Source of the DNA: Limnomonas spitsbergensis
Lineage: Eukaryota; Chlorophyta; Chlorophyceae; Chlamydomonadales
Reading direction: 5' to 3'
DNA length: 64,000 bases
NCBI GenBank assembly: GCA_037349105.1
Contig: JAYJMM010000028.1
Location: 3,596,001 to 3,660,000 of the forward strand
The notes beneath the pieces are model-generated. The model made no database searches and was not told the origin of the DNA. It saw nothing but the letters and a program-made list of their open reading frames with translations. The position numbers and the translations under genes are program-made. Shown in pieces: positions 23,701 to 35,505 of the stretch (the stretch's first letter is position 1; every line of letters starts with the position of its first letter).

Positions 23701-24064
23701 GCTATGGGCTGATCCTTTCCATAAACCTCGCCAGAGGCAAGCATGAAGAGCAGGTGGTTCGCGATGTTTCCAGAGGCACCCGTCACGGCCACCCTGATGG
23801 TCTTCTTCCATGTGCGGGTCAGGGCTGGGTCCCTGGCAACACAAGGGGGACATGGAGCTGGTGAGCTGTCTGGAGGGGCGATGACAAGCCGTACACCATG
23901 ATTTCTCACTCGTTCTGTACATCGTAAGAAAGCTTGAACACGCCAAATTTCTGTGCTGTGGCAGGTGCCTCATCGACCGCAGCTGCCTTGGCGCAGACTT
24001 GAGGGCGCATAGGCATTGCAACCCGAGACAACCTCCGACATGATGCGACAGCGTGAGCAGCCAT
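20800..24064 (-). CDS. MDH: Chloroplast NADP-malate dehydrogenase
   Basis: Ten exons give 408 aa with all phases closing: 24064-23910, 23832-23646, 23424-23389, 23266-23132, 23044-22919, 22502-22392, 22149-22057, 21826-21633, 21290-21119, 20817-20800. The last exon is only 18 nt (VPGEN and stop). The enzyme reduces oxaloacetate to malate with NADPH in the plastid and exports reducing power through the malate valve. Visible are a transit peptide of about 25-35 residues, the Rossmann motif [13 protein letters not shown], the substrate and dimer segments [11 protein letters not shown] and GNPCNTNA, and the catalytic histidine in [12 protein letters not shown]. The plastid-specific C-terminal extension carries Cys382 and Cys394, spaced as in thioredoxin-regulated plant enzymes. 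The N-terminal regulatory cysteine pair of land plants is missing ([10 protein letters not shown]). Intron 4 uses a GC-AG border (donor GCAGGT at 23131), which is the only choice that keeps the frame. Confidence 0.95.
22280..22360. repeat. TTGACATTTCAAG minisatellite in MDH intron 6
   Basis: Four to five imperfect copies of a unit with core GTTGACATTTCAA lie inside the intron between MDH exons 6 and 7, spaced 16-26 bp apart. No effect on coding. Confidence 0.75.
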
Positions 24065-25951
24065 TGGCTTCGTTCCTGAGGATAGAGGTTGTGCTCGAGG
24101 TAAGGTACGAGCGATGAAGAATCTGACTCATCAGAGCTGTGGTGCCGCCATTTAATCACGGGCGCCAACTGCCTAAGGCAATAAAATGCGTTAATATCAA
24201 CAGTGCCTATTACTATAATCCTCCTCAAGACGCGCACCCCGTAGCCCGCCTTGCATCGTCCTCTGAAGAGCCATCGCGTCGTGACTTCAATAAAACAGAA
24301 CAGGTACGCGAATGAAATTAGCCCACTTCCACTTGGTGGCAGGACTTGAAGGCCAACGACAAAAGGGCGCTTGCTGACACGCACTCTTTGATATTTGATA
24401 AATGTTTACGAACTCCATCAGTAGAACACATGCCACACATTTTGTTCGGTTTTCGCGACAACCCTGAGTGATTACTCATTTCCTTCCAGGCTTCGGCTTC
24501 AGCTGTCGAGCGTCGTCGCTACATCCCTCTCTGAGTCCCTGGGTACCACATTTCGTGTGCTTGCAAGCCGACTATACTCGGTCGATCACGTGGTCATACC
24601 TCGACACAGAGTCGTGATGTGTCGACATATCTCGGGGTACCTCGACTTCAAGGGTACGTTCAAAGGGTAGTTCTGGTTGGACGCAACATGTAATTTGTGT
24701 GAAGTCCAAGTTAAAGATCACACTTTGGTGGCATCCTTTCAATACCAGTTGCTCTTAGGCTTTCTAGAGTTGGGCGGCCGGCCTCACATTTTGGTAAGTC
24801 AAAAGGAAAAGAAAAGTTGCTAATACAGTCGATTCGATCGACCTTTAATGTATACATCTTGATAAATTGAAGATTTGGGGCTGAAGAAGCCAGCAGGACT
24901 AAAGCCGATTATCAGTTGGGCCCTGCACTTGTAGGGTTCGATATACCGGATATGCACTGTGACTAGGAGCACCCGCACATATATGCTCTACGCCTTCCAT
25001 TAAAATGCTGAGGGATCTCCCCACCCAGCTCCCCACCGGGATCTCCCTTCACGTGCATTATTAGTGAAAGAGCTTCAAGCAAGTCCAACGCTGTCTCCGG
25101 CGCAGGGCCAAGCGGGGGAAGAAATTCTTGATCCTCCTCGTCACTCCCCTGCATAGCCCGCTGGGTGGTGCCTGGGACCCTGCCACCAGCTCCAGCAGTG
25201 ACACATTCTCATCATCCTCCACCATGCTGGGGCAAGGCTGCTGTGAAATAAGCTGCTCCGCTGGGGTGAGGTTGGCGGAGTGTAGGGTGCATGCAGAGCG
25301 CGTAGTGCTAGCTACCGGAACCGACAGTGCTCATCTGAGTCACCAGTAGTATTATGCTGGACAACTTGAGCAGACTTGACAAGGATCACCGAACGGATGT
25401 CGAGTCAAACAGTCACGCCGTAGCGTGCGATTTTTTTGATATCTGCTGTTTTCAATTTTAAGTGCGCACCCCTTAAATAGTTGTTTAAGTACCAGACTGA
25501 CACTTCGCGCAGCGACAATTTTTGAATTATTATTACCGTGCAGCTATGTCCGCACAGGCCAATCTTTAATTATTTTTGAGCAAAGTCTATCCGGTGTTAC
25601 GGTATGGAATACATATTTATTAATCATGAGGAGACTGATAAATGAGAGAAATCTTGAGATCAGAAAACTTGAGGGTAAAAAGTTGACATCATATTTCCTT
25701 ATCTACCGTAGACCCGAAGTGATTACCGCAGATTCAATGTGCCTTCCCTCGGGTATGAAATTACAAATTCTTTTAATGTTGCCCTCAGGGCCAATAATCG
25801 ATCACAACGCTTAATCCGACTGAAAACTGGCCTGACTGGCTTCACTGACCTGACAGGCCAAACTGCCAAACTGCCAAACGCCAGAGCACAGCGGCTGCCA
25901 CAGGGCCCGCATTGGGTCATGTGACACGGGGACGCATCGCGCTGCCTTGAT
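24065..25951. other. Region upstream of NADP-MDH
   Basis: The MDH promoter should lie next to 24065. A minus-strand frame at 25154-24963 has an acidic, leucine-rich sequence and could be a terminal exon of something, but nothing else supports it. A short inverted TCGACA/TGTCGA motif lies near 24600-24630. No RNA gene was recognised. Confidence 0.35.
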
Positions 25952-26830
25952 TCAGCGCAGTAGGAACAAAGGCTTCAGATTGTACTCGTTGTTGTCCTGC
26001 TTGACGACAACTGGATCCTCCAGATCAGCCGCATCTTCGCGCAGTGTTGCTCCATCCAGTCGTAACTCCATGTTCATGAACTTCTGGGGCGTTGCATTCC
26101 TCAGAGAGCCAGGAGCCTGCAGGGGCAGATTTCAGTGGGGATGCATTCAGTCAGCGTGTGTCCCTCTGCTGCCACTATCAAATAACAAATTGTAATTTTC
26201 AGGAACCAGGCATTGCCACTTCAATGAGTGGCCTATGATCTAGGTTGGCTGGCCCTTGCAATTCCCGATAGGCAACTGGCATGAGAACAGTTGAGAGCAC
26301 CTTCAGCACACGTGAACCTATTCCACCCAACAAGCACCAATACTCCATTTGGGCTTTTTGTCATGTACTCGCAGCATGATGGCCCTTGCGTGGTAATGCT
26401 GTCGGTCTTCATCCCAGACACGCACAAATGACAACAGTGAACTTAGCTAGGGACGGTAAGTAGGTGATGTTGCACATCTTGACGTAGCGCAGCGTACTTG
26501 ACTGTTGCGTACCGCCACCGTCTTCGATCGCATGAAGCACAGGGGTAACATGTTTTGCACAGTCACGTTAGCGTTTCAAGATCAGGAGATACAAATGCAT
26601 ACTTGGGCATGCTATGTGGTACTGTGGTATGACAGTAGCTAATGCAAACAATTGGTACGCAGGCCTTGGAAGACCTCATGGACCCAAGCGAAATAATCAT
26701 TTTCAGATTCGGCGGCAAGAGCATGAGCTGAAATATAAAATATCATGATGGCCCTGGCAATCAGTAGTGCAAAGCCAACGCCGATGGCTAGGATGATCTT
26801 CCTCCCCCCCACCAGCTCAGAAGCAACAAA
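25952..26830 (-). CDS. Two possible exons of an unrecognised membrane protein
   Basis: A terminal exon candidate runs from 26116 (after a good CAG acceptor) to a TGA at 25952-25954 and encodes 54 residues ending NEYNLKPLFLLR. An upstream exon candidate at 26830-26659 encodes one strong hydrophobic helix (IILAIGVGFALLIARAIMIF) followed by ESENDYFAWVHEVFQGL. Both look protein-like. Joining them with the nearest donor gives the wrong phase, so an exon is missing, the border differs, or the locus is decayed. No start was found. I do not recognise the family. Confidence 0.35.
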
Positions 26831-26849
26831 GCTGAAGATGAGAATGAAA

Positions 26850-28335
26850 CGAGCATAGGTGTTGCACCATAGACCGGTAACCGTGATATGGTACCATGGT
26901 AGTCTTAGAACAGGGCACCCGCTATTCACAACTCAGTAGTCTTGTACTAGTATAAGGTACCTTGTACTACACATGTTAAGGTACAGAAGGCTGGAAGGTA
27001 ACACACCGTACAGTTAGCAAGACAGCCGCTGTTCGGGACTCCTTCTACTGGACAGGCCTAATCTGGGCTGCCCTGTCTCGAGGGTACAGGCCCCACATCT
27101 TCGCTCACCCCCCCGCTTCCTACACGCTTGCCGTTCCACAGGCACAGCATGGGGAGTTGGAATAAACGGGGTGATACTTTTTAGAACCAATTACGTATGT
27201 ACGTGCTCTGGAAGAGAGCTGGAACTCTAAAGAATCTGCCTTCCCAGTCCAGGGTACCAGACAGTCTTGAAAATTACATTGCTTCTAAAGGCCTCTCCAT
27301 GGTCTAGCGTAAGCACACCCTTCGCGACAAAGCTCCTCCTGGCTGCCCCAGAATTACACCACCCTTGGCTTGATTGGAGCACGAAGGGGTAATCAAGCGC
27401 ACCAGTACCCTGCCTGTTTTAATCCAAACGTTCAGCGCCTTTGGAACTTGCTCAAAAACAAATGGAAATAAAAACTCCGCTGCTCTTGCCCCACTGCGCC
27501 GTCGACACCTGGCCCATCAGGACACAGGAGACGCGTGCAGCGGCAGCGCCATAGACCCTTGGGCCCTAATACCCTTATACCGGACACCTCCAGGACTCCT
27601 GCCTTGACAGGCTACCTGATCCCTTTTTCACGCCACTCGGCTCGACACCCCAGCATCTGCTGGTAAAACCCGGACAGCTCCTGTTATAAAAAACTTGTTC
27701 ACGTTCAGACACACTTGATTGCCAACCGCCCAGCATCCGTGCGCCCCCGGGCTCCACACTCTGGTACACGGCCTGTCAGGCCTCCTACTGGACTGGTGCC
27801 GCTGACGTAGCTCCTTAACTAGCTAGCTCCCGTAGTCCGCTGCTTCCATGTCCCGGCATTTCATGATCAGTTCACAAGTACTGACTACTGCAGTCCTGCC
27901 TTCACTGCCCTTAAGCCCACTGCCTTCTAGGTACTAGGGAGCTCTCCGTCCCGTACTAGGAGATGCTCCTCCGTCCCGTACTAGTAAAATCCCTTCCGAC
28001 TAGGCTCAGTGTGGTGACCGGCGGGTGCCCAGCCCTTCAATTTTAACACATCATGTTCGCAGCTTGTTGACGCGCTGCCTGGGACCTTCAGGATCATTTG
28101 GTGTCATGACCCTCGTTGGCTGACTCCTTCTCTTCCTCCGCCGCAGCAATCGCCACCCTGGCCCGCCTCTGGACCGTCCACGCAGGGACATTGGCCTCCC
28201 CCCTCACGTTGACGTACTAAATGTCATACAGACTATTTGCCATGGGTGGCGGGGTTTGTGGCCACGATCTCCACATTGGGCCTGTCCAACATGCTGCATT
28301 CCAAGGCGACTCTGGCCGCAGCCCTGGCGGCCGGG
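26850..28335. other. Gene-poor region 3' of the Ty3/gypsy remnant
   Basis: For the minus-strand retroelement this is the downstream side, where a 3' long terminal repeat would lie. A short repeat CCGTCCCGTACTAG occurs near 27940-27985. No second LTR copy is present in the window to compare with, so LTR ends cannot be set. Confidence 0.3.
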
Positions 28336-28431
28336 CTAAGGCGCCCCTGGACCTGGCTCCTGGGCCCCGCTTCCACCGCCTTCATCGCTGGCCCGACACC
28401 CACTGCCGCGGCTGGCACGGTCCGCAGTCCG

Positions 28432-28566
28432 GCACCTTGGGCACGCCCAGTCCCCTTCTGGCACAGCCTTGAGAGGTGGTGTCAGGTAATCCATGTGCCA
28501 ACCTGTATTGCACACGTTGCACAGGAGCAAGAAGTCATCCCGATCAGGCAAGTGGCATACTCCGCA
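28432..28566 (-). pseudogene. PHD finger at the C-terminal end of the retroelement pol
   Basis: The frame encodes CGVC, then CNVCNTGWH, then PPLKAVPEGDW and CPRC, which matches the Cys4-His-Cys3 spacing of a PHD finger. The cysteine three residues after the histidine is a tyrosine (TAC in place of TGC), so one zinc ligand is lost. PHD fingers read histone tails. In this position the domain would replace the chromodomain that many Ty3/gypsy integrases carry and could target insertion. That role is inferred. Confidence 0.75.
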
Positions 28567-28989
28567 AGGCAAGCTGATGCTAGGCCTGGTTGTGCTGAAA
28601 TCCACCAACGCCCCTCAACCGGGGCACTTGGCGAGGAGAGCAGTTGACTGCATTCTCTGTCACCGTCAGGCCATCTGCCCCTTACAACAGCAAGGTCCAC
28701 ATAGACCCCAGCTGGTTCACCCTCAGGATCTCCGGCCGCGCCTTTGAGTCTAGGCTGCGCCGCTCTGAGGAATACCTCACGTACGGTATACATAGTCTCC
28801 GACAGCAAGCCACCTGACCTGGGGGACATACACCCACGGATCCTGGCGTACCGCAGCTTGTCCCTGTGCTGCGCAATTTTAGATGCTCGCCCGCAACCGG
28901 CAGGGCCGCCTTGATCTTGGCCACCCTGGCCAGGAGGAGATCCCCTGCCTCCTCGGCTGAGGCCACCCGAGCCATGCTCCACAGATCCG

Positions 28990-29656
28990 CTCCCACCCTA
29001 GAGGGAAAGGTAGGCCGCTGCCCAACCAGGACTTCGTACGGAGCTGATGCTGCGGCGAGCACGAGTACCCCAATACCATCCACGGGACCATCCTGTCCCA
29101 CGACTTGTCACTCCCCCCTTCTGCGCAACACTTGCGCAGACCTGCCTTGAGATTCTGGACCCCCCTCTCTGACAGCCCATCTGCCTGGGGGTGGTTGGGG
29201 GTGGTGGTACGGTGGGCCATGAAGCAATCCAGGAGCATGTCCTGAAGCTCCCCCTGGAACTCAGTGCCCCCGTCAGTGACTACCTCCACGCAGCCCCCGA
29301 ATCGCGCGATCACGTTCTGAAAAATGCCAAGGCTATCACATCCGACGCCTTGCACGGGATAGGGATCAGCTCTACCCACTTGGCATACTGTTCTACACTC
29401 ATTATGACAAAGCGGTTCCCCCTCGGCGTGGGCGTGAATGGACCACACAGGTCCACTCCCCAGCGGAAAAACAGCCCCTCAATGGGCAAGGGGTGCAAGA
29501 CCGGTTGCAAGTGGTTGAAAGTGGCCCCGAGCTCTCGTCGTACTCAGCACGACCCTGGACTGCTCGCCTGACCATGGCCCTGAGCCCCCTCCACCAGTGC
29601 TGCTGCATAACCATAAAGGCGGTGCGGTGGCTGCCAAAACGCCCCGTGCTAGCGTG
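28990..29656 (-). pseudogene. Integrase region (zinc-binding and catalytic core), decayed
   Basis: The zinc-binding part lies at 29656-29540: His is kept in HASTGRFG, but the second His (GHFG in relatives) is Arg and the two cysteines are Arg and Tyr. The core begins at 29510 with FFRWGVDLCGPFTPTPRGNRF, holding the first catalytic Asp. After a frameshift near 29320-29345 it continues with the second Asp at about 29274 (VVTDGGTEFQ) and the Glu at about 29169 (HPQADGLSERG). The catalytic triad is thus intact by position although the reading frame is broken. Confidence 0.8.
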
Positions 29657-31428
29657 TGCCTCCTGATTCACGGCCACCCGGTCCTCTGGCCTAGGCACCA
29701 CACACCTCCTGCCATCCAGCATACGCCTCATCAAGCCAAGATGCCCCCTCTTTCCGATTCCCAGTGGAACAATGCAGCCCTGCGCATCCCCCTGACCTGC
29801 TCCCCTGGGTCCATTCCTGGGACGTGCGCCCCCTGACGCAGGTAGACCCCGGCTCGTCTGACCACACATCCACCCTGGCGGGTAGTCCTGCAGAACACCC
29901 CGGTGGATCTGACACTCCATCGTCCCTATATCCCTCATCTTCTGGGCCCTGCGCTGACAGTCTCCCACCTGGCTCTTGCGCGGCATCGGCCCAGTTTGCC
30001 GCCGCTGCCTCTCCAAGGCACAGCCTGTAGGATGCGGCCACCTCACCACTGCCCGTGCACGCTTCTCCTGCGGTGGCAAGGGTGTAGTGACTTGACTGCA
30101 AAGCAGCACCCGCTGAGGGGTCCTTTGCCTGGCTAGGCCATCCTGCCCTGTGGGTCATTTCCCCATGCATGATCTTGGCCAATCCTAACGACACGCTGAG
30201 CCATGCCTCAAGCGCCCATGTATCCATGCACCTGCCCAGTGCTGTCCTTCGCGCTGCCTCCAGACAATCCAGGTGCGACAGAGTTGATCCCACAGCATAC
30301 CCAATGGCTCTCTCCCTTTCGTCTGCATTGGGCTCCTGCAGGTCCCCCAGAGGCTTGTACACCATGCCGTGTTGCCTGTTCCTGAAGCATACGATCCTGG
30401 CGTGGCCATGAGGCACGGGACGCCTTCCTGGGTTGTCCCGACACGTTGAGACGGTCATCCCCACCATCCGGGCACGCAACCTCCTGAGCCTTGCTACCCG
30501 TATCCAACACATCATTGACTATGCCGTCATGCGGGCGCTCGGAGGCACAGGTAACAAACTTGACATCCACTGTCGGGGCAATGTTGCCCCAGTAGTCCCG
30601 CAAGCGGTGGGCTCACGACCCCACCTGCGCTGCGTCTAACACTGCCAGCCGGCTCAGGACCCTGCACACCTCAGTGAAAGCCTCGATCCTGGCCGCCTCA
30701 CTATTGTGATTCTTTTGCATAGCATTATTCTCAATCAGGTTAGCAGGAGGCTTATCCGGCTGCAGACCTGGAGCGTGCCCAGCAACCTGGCCAGCGGGAA
30801 GAACAACTTACTACACTGCCCTGTCAGCCCCTTCTCTTTCCCTGCGGTCGAGAGGTCCTGACACTCCCAGCCGGCCACCTTGAACCACTGGTGCCCATCC
30901 TTGGCCCCTGCTGCTACCAAATGCTCTGCCTCCATAGTATACACATCCTGGGGCACTGATCGGAACGCCCCCTCGACCGCTGCTCTAGGGAGCAGCTGGG
31001 GATACTGCCGATGCAGCTGCAGCAACTGTCCCCCAGCGATTTCCCTCATATCCACACCGTCGGCATGTCGGCATACAAGTACCGGATCACCGGGATACCC
31101 GCCCTCATCACCATGTCAACCCCGTACACATACCTCCAAAAGGATCAAACAGGGCCACGCCCTCCGCCTCCATGGCCGTGACCGCCTTTCCCAGCAAGCA
31201 CGTTGCGACACCCCTGCACACACGTGGGGCACAGCTCCTCTGGGCAGATCAATCAAACATTGCTGATCATCTTCCTAGCCCTGGCCCTGTTGTTAAACAC
31301 TCGTTCCGCAACGGTGAGCGGCTGGACCCTCTCATCGTCCTCAACAGAAATGTCCTGCCCACACGGAGCCACCACACACGCTGCTTCCGCCTCTCTCAAC
31401 CTACGGACCCCCCTCCTGCCTTCCTGTG

Positions 31429-32021
31429 CTAGCCACACAAGCTGGTCAGCATGCCACAGGTTGACCCTGGACAGCCCCATGACCGTGGCCACCTGCCTCG
31501 CGGTCTTCTGACCCATCGGCATGTCCTCTGGTGCAACCTGATGCCACCGCGCTCACATGTGGTCTGCGGAGGATGGGAGGGGTGACCTAGAAGGCACATC
31601 AGCATTTGGTGGCATGCCCCCGGACGGTGGACGATGGTAATGTCCAGCTCCTGGAGCATGAGCGCCCACCTGGCGTGCTGTCCCACTAGTTCCTGATTAT
31701 CCATGAGGTAGGTGAGCGGCTCATGGTCGGTAATCATGTGCACCTTGCACCGAAACAACATGTGGCGATAGGTACGTGACTACGTGCTGCATACACCGCA
31801 GCCAGCATCTCGCCCTGAAACGAAGAGTAATTATTCTCACTCTTGTTCAGGGACCGAGAAGTACGCAACCATGCTGTACTCCCTCCCACTGTCGTCCCCT
31901 GGTCGTCACATTGCCCGAACACAGCACAGATCCCCAGCACAGATCCCTTGCTTGAAGAAGTATTGCCATGCCTTTTGGCTGAAGCTTTGAAGGGTAAATT
32001 ACCTTTTTGAAGGGAGATCAA
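31429..32021 (-). pseudogene. RNase H domain of the Ty3/gypsy remnant
   Basis: The segment encodes RSLNKSENNYSSFQGEMLAA and, in another frame, MITDHEPLTYLMD followed by RWALMLQELDITIVHRPG, all typical of Ty3/gypsy RNase H. At least two frameshifts separate these pieces. No reverse transcriptase motif (YxDD) was found on its upstream side, where the plus-strand PSMA1 gene begins. Confidence 0.85.
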
Positions 32022-32254
32022 TACCTCTGTAGGTAGCAGGGCTGGTAGCAGGGGTTCAGATCAACCAACTACCACTTGTCAGTTTGCCGGTGTGAATTAC
32101 CTCTAACGTCATCCATTCCTATCAACATTTCAAGCGTGAAGGTGTGAATACAACATTGTCAGCCTGTTTGTGCTACATTTGATACATCGTTAACCTTGTT
32201 AAACGCACCGTTGCTTATATCGCAACCTTTCGGCCATTGTAGAGCAGGGCGGGA

Positions 32255-35135
32255 ATGTTCCGCAACCAGGTGAGGTTGTCTTATTCGTCACAATACATTG
32301 CGTTCAGTCCGTTACCTTCATCCGATCTCACAATTTTCTGATTCCGCAGTATGATACGGATGTGACAACTTGGTCGCCCCAGGGACGCCTGTTCCAGGTT
32401 GAATACGCAATGGAAGCTGTAAAGCAAGGCAGTTGCGCAGTGGGCCTGAAGGTGGGATTTTTGAGGAAAGTTGGTGCAGCAGAATAGTGAAAGCTGCTAC
32501 TCTGACAGGGAGCCATCCAGGGACCTTCCGTTTTGTAGTTCATCCCTAGTGTCTCCCTATCCCCCAGAGCGATACCCACGTCGTCTTGGCAACGCTCAAG
32601 CGATCTGAGTCCGAGTTGTCATCCTTCCAGCGGAAGGTGTTCAAAATCGATGATCACATGGGCATTGCGATCTCAGGTCTTACTGCAGACGGTCGTGTAC
32701 TCTGCAAGTACATGCGCAATGAGTGCCTCAACCACAGGTAAAAGATGACAGGGTGTTAAGGGCTTCATCCAAGGAATAAGAACTCCATGGCACCTGATAC
32801 GCTGATTGGTTGGCTGAAAGGCTACCGGCATGTGGGGTGGCTTCACAGCTGTCTGCTGGTGTTTTGTTTGATTGGCCTTGAGACTTCAGATGTTGCATGC
32901 CATCATGTGTGCTGTGCATGTTGTCCAAGACCTTCTCTTTGCCTGTCCATCTGCCCAGAACTGATAATTGAATGCATGCGGTGCATTGCAAAACCATATT
33001 TGGGGCCGGCTGCGGAGTCCGTTTTCCTGCCCATCCAAAATTTCCGCAGTATGTGATGACAAGCTTAAACAATGAACCAGAGCCGTAATCTACTAGGCCG
33101 CCCTTTTCAAAGCACGGGCCGGTCTTATGGGTAGTCCTGGCCAGAGCGTCATGCCCCTTCAGGCTCGTTCTAGCACAGGATCCCTCACCCGGGGTGGGCA
33201 TATAAAATGGCCATGCGGTGACTGACTGTCTTGGTATGACTATCTTTGATCACGCAGTCACCCCTGGCATACACCCTGATCTCTAAACCCTCACCTGCTT
33301 CATCAGGTACATCTATGAGTCCTCACTCCCCGTGGGGCGCTTGGTGAGACAGGTCGCTGACAAGCATCAGATCTGCACTCAGCGGTCTTGGAAGCGGCCG
33401 TTTGGCGTGGGCCTGCTGGTGGCGGGGCATGACGTGTCAGGGCCCAGATTGTTCAACACGTGTCCGTCGGGGAACTTCTATGAGTACAAGGCCATGTCGA
33501 TCGGCGCGAGGGCACAGGTGTGTGCCGGGAGCAAAGGGCGCGCTCGGCGGTGGTTTTACAGGGGAGTGTGCAGCATGAGGAAATTTGATGAGTTATGTTC
33601 AGTGGTCATAAACTTGGGAAGTATGATCCTCCGACCGACTGTGCTGGGCTTGCCTAGGCACACGCTCGGCCAAGCTCCTGCAGCAGCTAGGCAGTTCACT
33701 GCTGACTGAAGCTGCTTGGCATTGACGACCATTGCTAAAAGGGTCCACTGGCACCACTGTCGTGTGTGTAGGCTGACTGGTAGAGGGAGGGTGGATGAGT
33801 AATTTATAAGAGGTCATGCATGATCCTGCTTGATGGGTTATGAAGGCAGGGTTTGAACCGCCGAGACGCCCGTGGTATGTTTAAACAGCACATGTTTGGA
33901 TGGCGGCGTGGGGCCGCCAGGGCGATGAAGCCTACGGGGATGAGGACAGGGATGTGGCTGTTAGCAACAGGCTTGGACAGTAGGAGGTGGCGAGGTGCGA
34001 GCTGCTAAGTGGCAGAGGCATAAACAAGCCACCAGGCAGGTGCAGAGCAGAAGTAGCCGAGTAGTCTGGAAATGTGGCAGAGAGAGCATCTGTTGATGAG
34101 CTTTCCCACTGAAGGCATGTGATTGGTAGGGGATGGGGAGCTAGGTCCCTTGGGGACTACAGCATATGGCATGGCTGTCTCTGGAAGTAGGATGTGGAGA
34201 GGGAGCTAGTTGTAACATGGCACAAAGCTATAAAAGATCAATGTGGAGGGGGGGGTATTCAATTGAAGGGCCTCATGATGGGCCGGTCGCGGATGCTCTT
34301 GACCCTCACAAGTATTTGCTGAATGCAATGCCCGCATAGGTCTTGCTAAATGCATTTCTCCCCCAACAGGCTGCCAAGACTTATTTGGAGAAGCATTACG
34401 AGAGCTTACCTGGTTGTAATCTTGACGAGCTGATCAGACATGGCCTACGTGCAATCCAGGTGAAACCACTAGGCATGTAGGGTGGTCATTGCATCGTGCT
34501 GCTGGTTTGGTAGTACCGTTGTGTTCACTGTTGGGCTCCGACACTGTAAGAGGGACCCTTGTGTAATGTAGCACAGACTGTTATGCATCAAAACAGTAAT
34601 AGTCCGTCAGAAAAAGCGTACAATTCTCTTGGCACAGTCGTGTGGCCGACCAACACGACGGTGAATTGCCCAACCCTGTTCGTGTTGTTGTGTGCTTGCC
34701 CAAGCAGCTTCTGATTCATATCTGCTGAAGGCAATCCTGTTGTGGATGATAGGAAGGCTTGAAGCCTATGCTGCTGCACTGCTACAGCTGCGCTGCTGCT
34801 GTAGTCCATGCCTGTATCCGCTGGCTGAAATCTCTGCTTTTTATTGTTTGCAGGCGTGCCTGCAAGACGCTGAGCTGAGCAGTTCCAGCTGCTCCATTGC
34901 TGTTGTTGGCAAGGGCATGCCCTTCACCATCCTGGAGGATGCAGCCTTGGAGCCCTACGTTGCCGCTGTCAAGGAGGAGGACCAACCCATGGCTGCGGCT
35001 GATGAGGTGGCAGCCGCAGCCGATGAGGCACCAGATGCCCCTGCTGTCGCAGCAGAGGAGCCTGCCCCTGAAGGAGGCGATGCGGCTGCTGCACCGCCTG
35101 AGGAAGACGAGGGCCTGAGGCCCATGGAAATGTAG
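32255..35135 (+). CDS. PSMA1: 20S proteasome subunit alpha, PSMA1/PAF type
   Basis: Six exons give 289 aa with all phases closing: 32255-32269, 32350-32451, 32568-32737, 33307-33517, 34370-34459, 34854-35135. The first exon codes only MFRNQ. The N-terminal alpha signature [20 protein letters not shown] includes the gate-forming segment, followed by [54 protein letters not shown] and [19 protein letters not shown] match the PSMA1 (alpha 6 in plants PAF) family closely. As an alpha subunit it is non-catalytic and helps form the outer ring and gate of the proteasome core in cytosol and nucleus. The C-terminal tail of about 60 residues is unusually rich in Ala, Glu and Pro but ends PMEM, like the acidic tails of relatives. 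The truncated retroelement lies immediately upstream. Confidence 0.96.
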
Positions 35136-35461
35136 ACCCATACTCTACAAATGTGGATTTTGTGATGTCCCATTATTCAAAGTAGCGATTACATTATGAA
35201 AGAGGATGTCTTCTATAATTTTATCTTTCACACATATGACTTCAATTATATTGCCTCAGTTGTCAGTAAACCACGCGTCGAACAATATCCAGACGGGTGA
35301 GGCTGGGGTTCTGACGGAATCTGTACAGGACGGTCGATATGGAGGTTTTTGCCACCTGCTAGTCTGCTACCATTGCTTGCCTGCAAAATTGTAGGTGGGT
35401 GATCGAAAAGGTTTTATAATGAACGAATCAGTGCTGTGCCGATCACAGTCCAACGGTGGGT

Positions 35462-35505
35462 CAATTACGTAGCTGAGTTTCAGTCACCGTAATTTCAAGG
35501 CTAAT
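35462..35505 (+). repeat. Dispersed element end, partner in SPT6 intron 3
   Basis: The segment with AATTACGTAGCTGA and CACCGTAATTTCAAGG is repeated in inverse orientation at 40225-40268 inside SPT6 intron 3. The short internally palindromic character suggests ends of a small inverted-repeat transposon. The full element was not delimited. Confidence 0.55.

Larger units (their letters stand above)
28336..32021 (-). mobile_element. Ty3/gypsy retrotransposon pol remnant, truncated
   Basis: Reading minus, the order is RNase H, a long linker, integrase zinc-binding region, integrase core, then a PHD-like finger, as in Ty3/gypsy pol. Reverse transcriptase, protease and gag are absent: the element stops near 32021, about 235 bp upstream of the PSMA1 start codon. 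The domains are spread over several frames with frameshifts and stops, so no working polyprotein is encoded. Integrase retains DGGTEF and HPQADGLSERG motifs. The element is an old, 5'-truncated copy. Its nearest boundary to PSMA1 may affect that gene's promoter. Confidence 0.85.

Noticed and set aside
23476..24384. 302-codon minus-strand frame overlapping NADP-MDH
   Set aside because: It is another frame across MDH exons 1-2 and an intron; the MDH frame explains the conservation.
24963..25154. Acidic 63-codon minus-strand frame as a terminal exon
   Set aside because: Sequence looks plausible but no partner exon, start or homologue was recognised.
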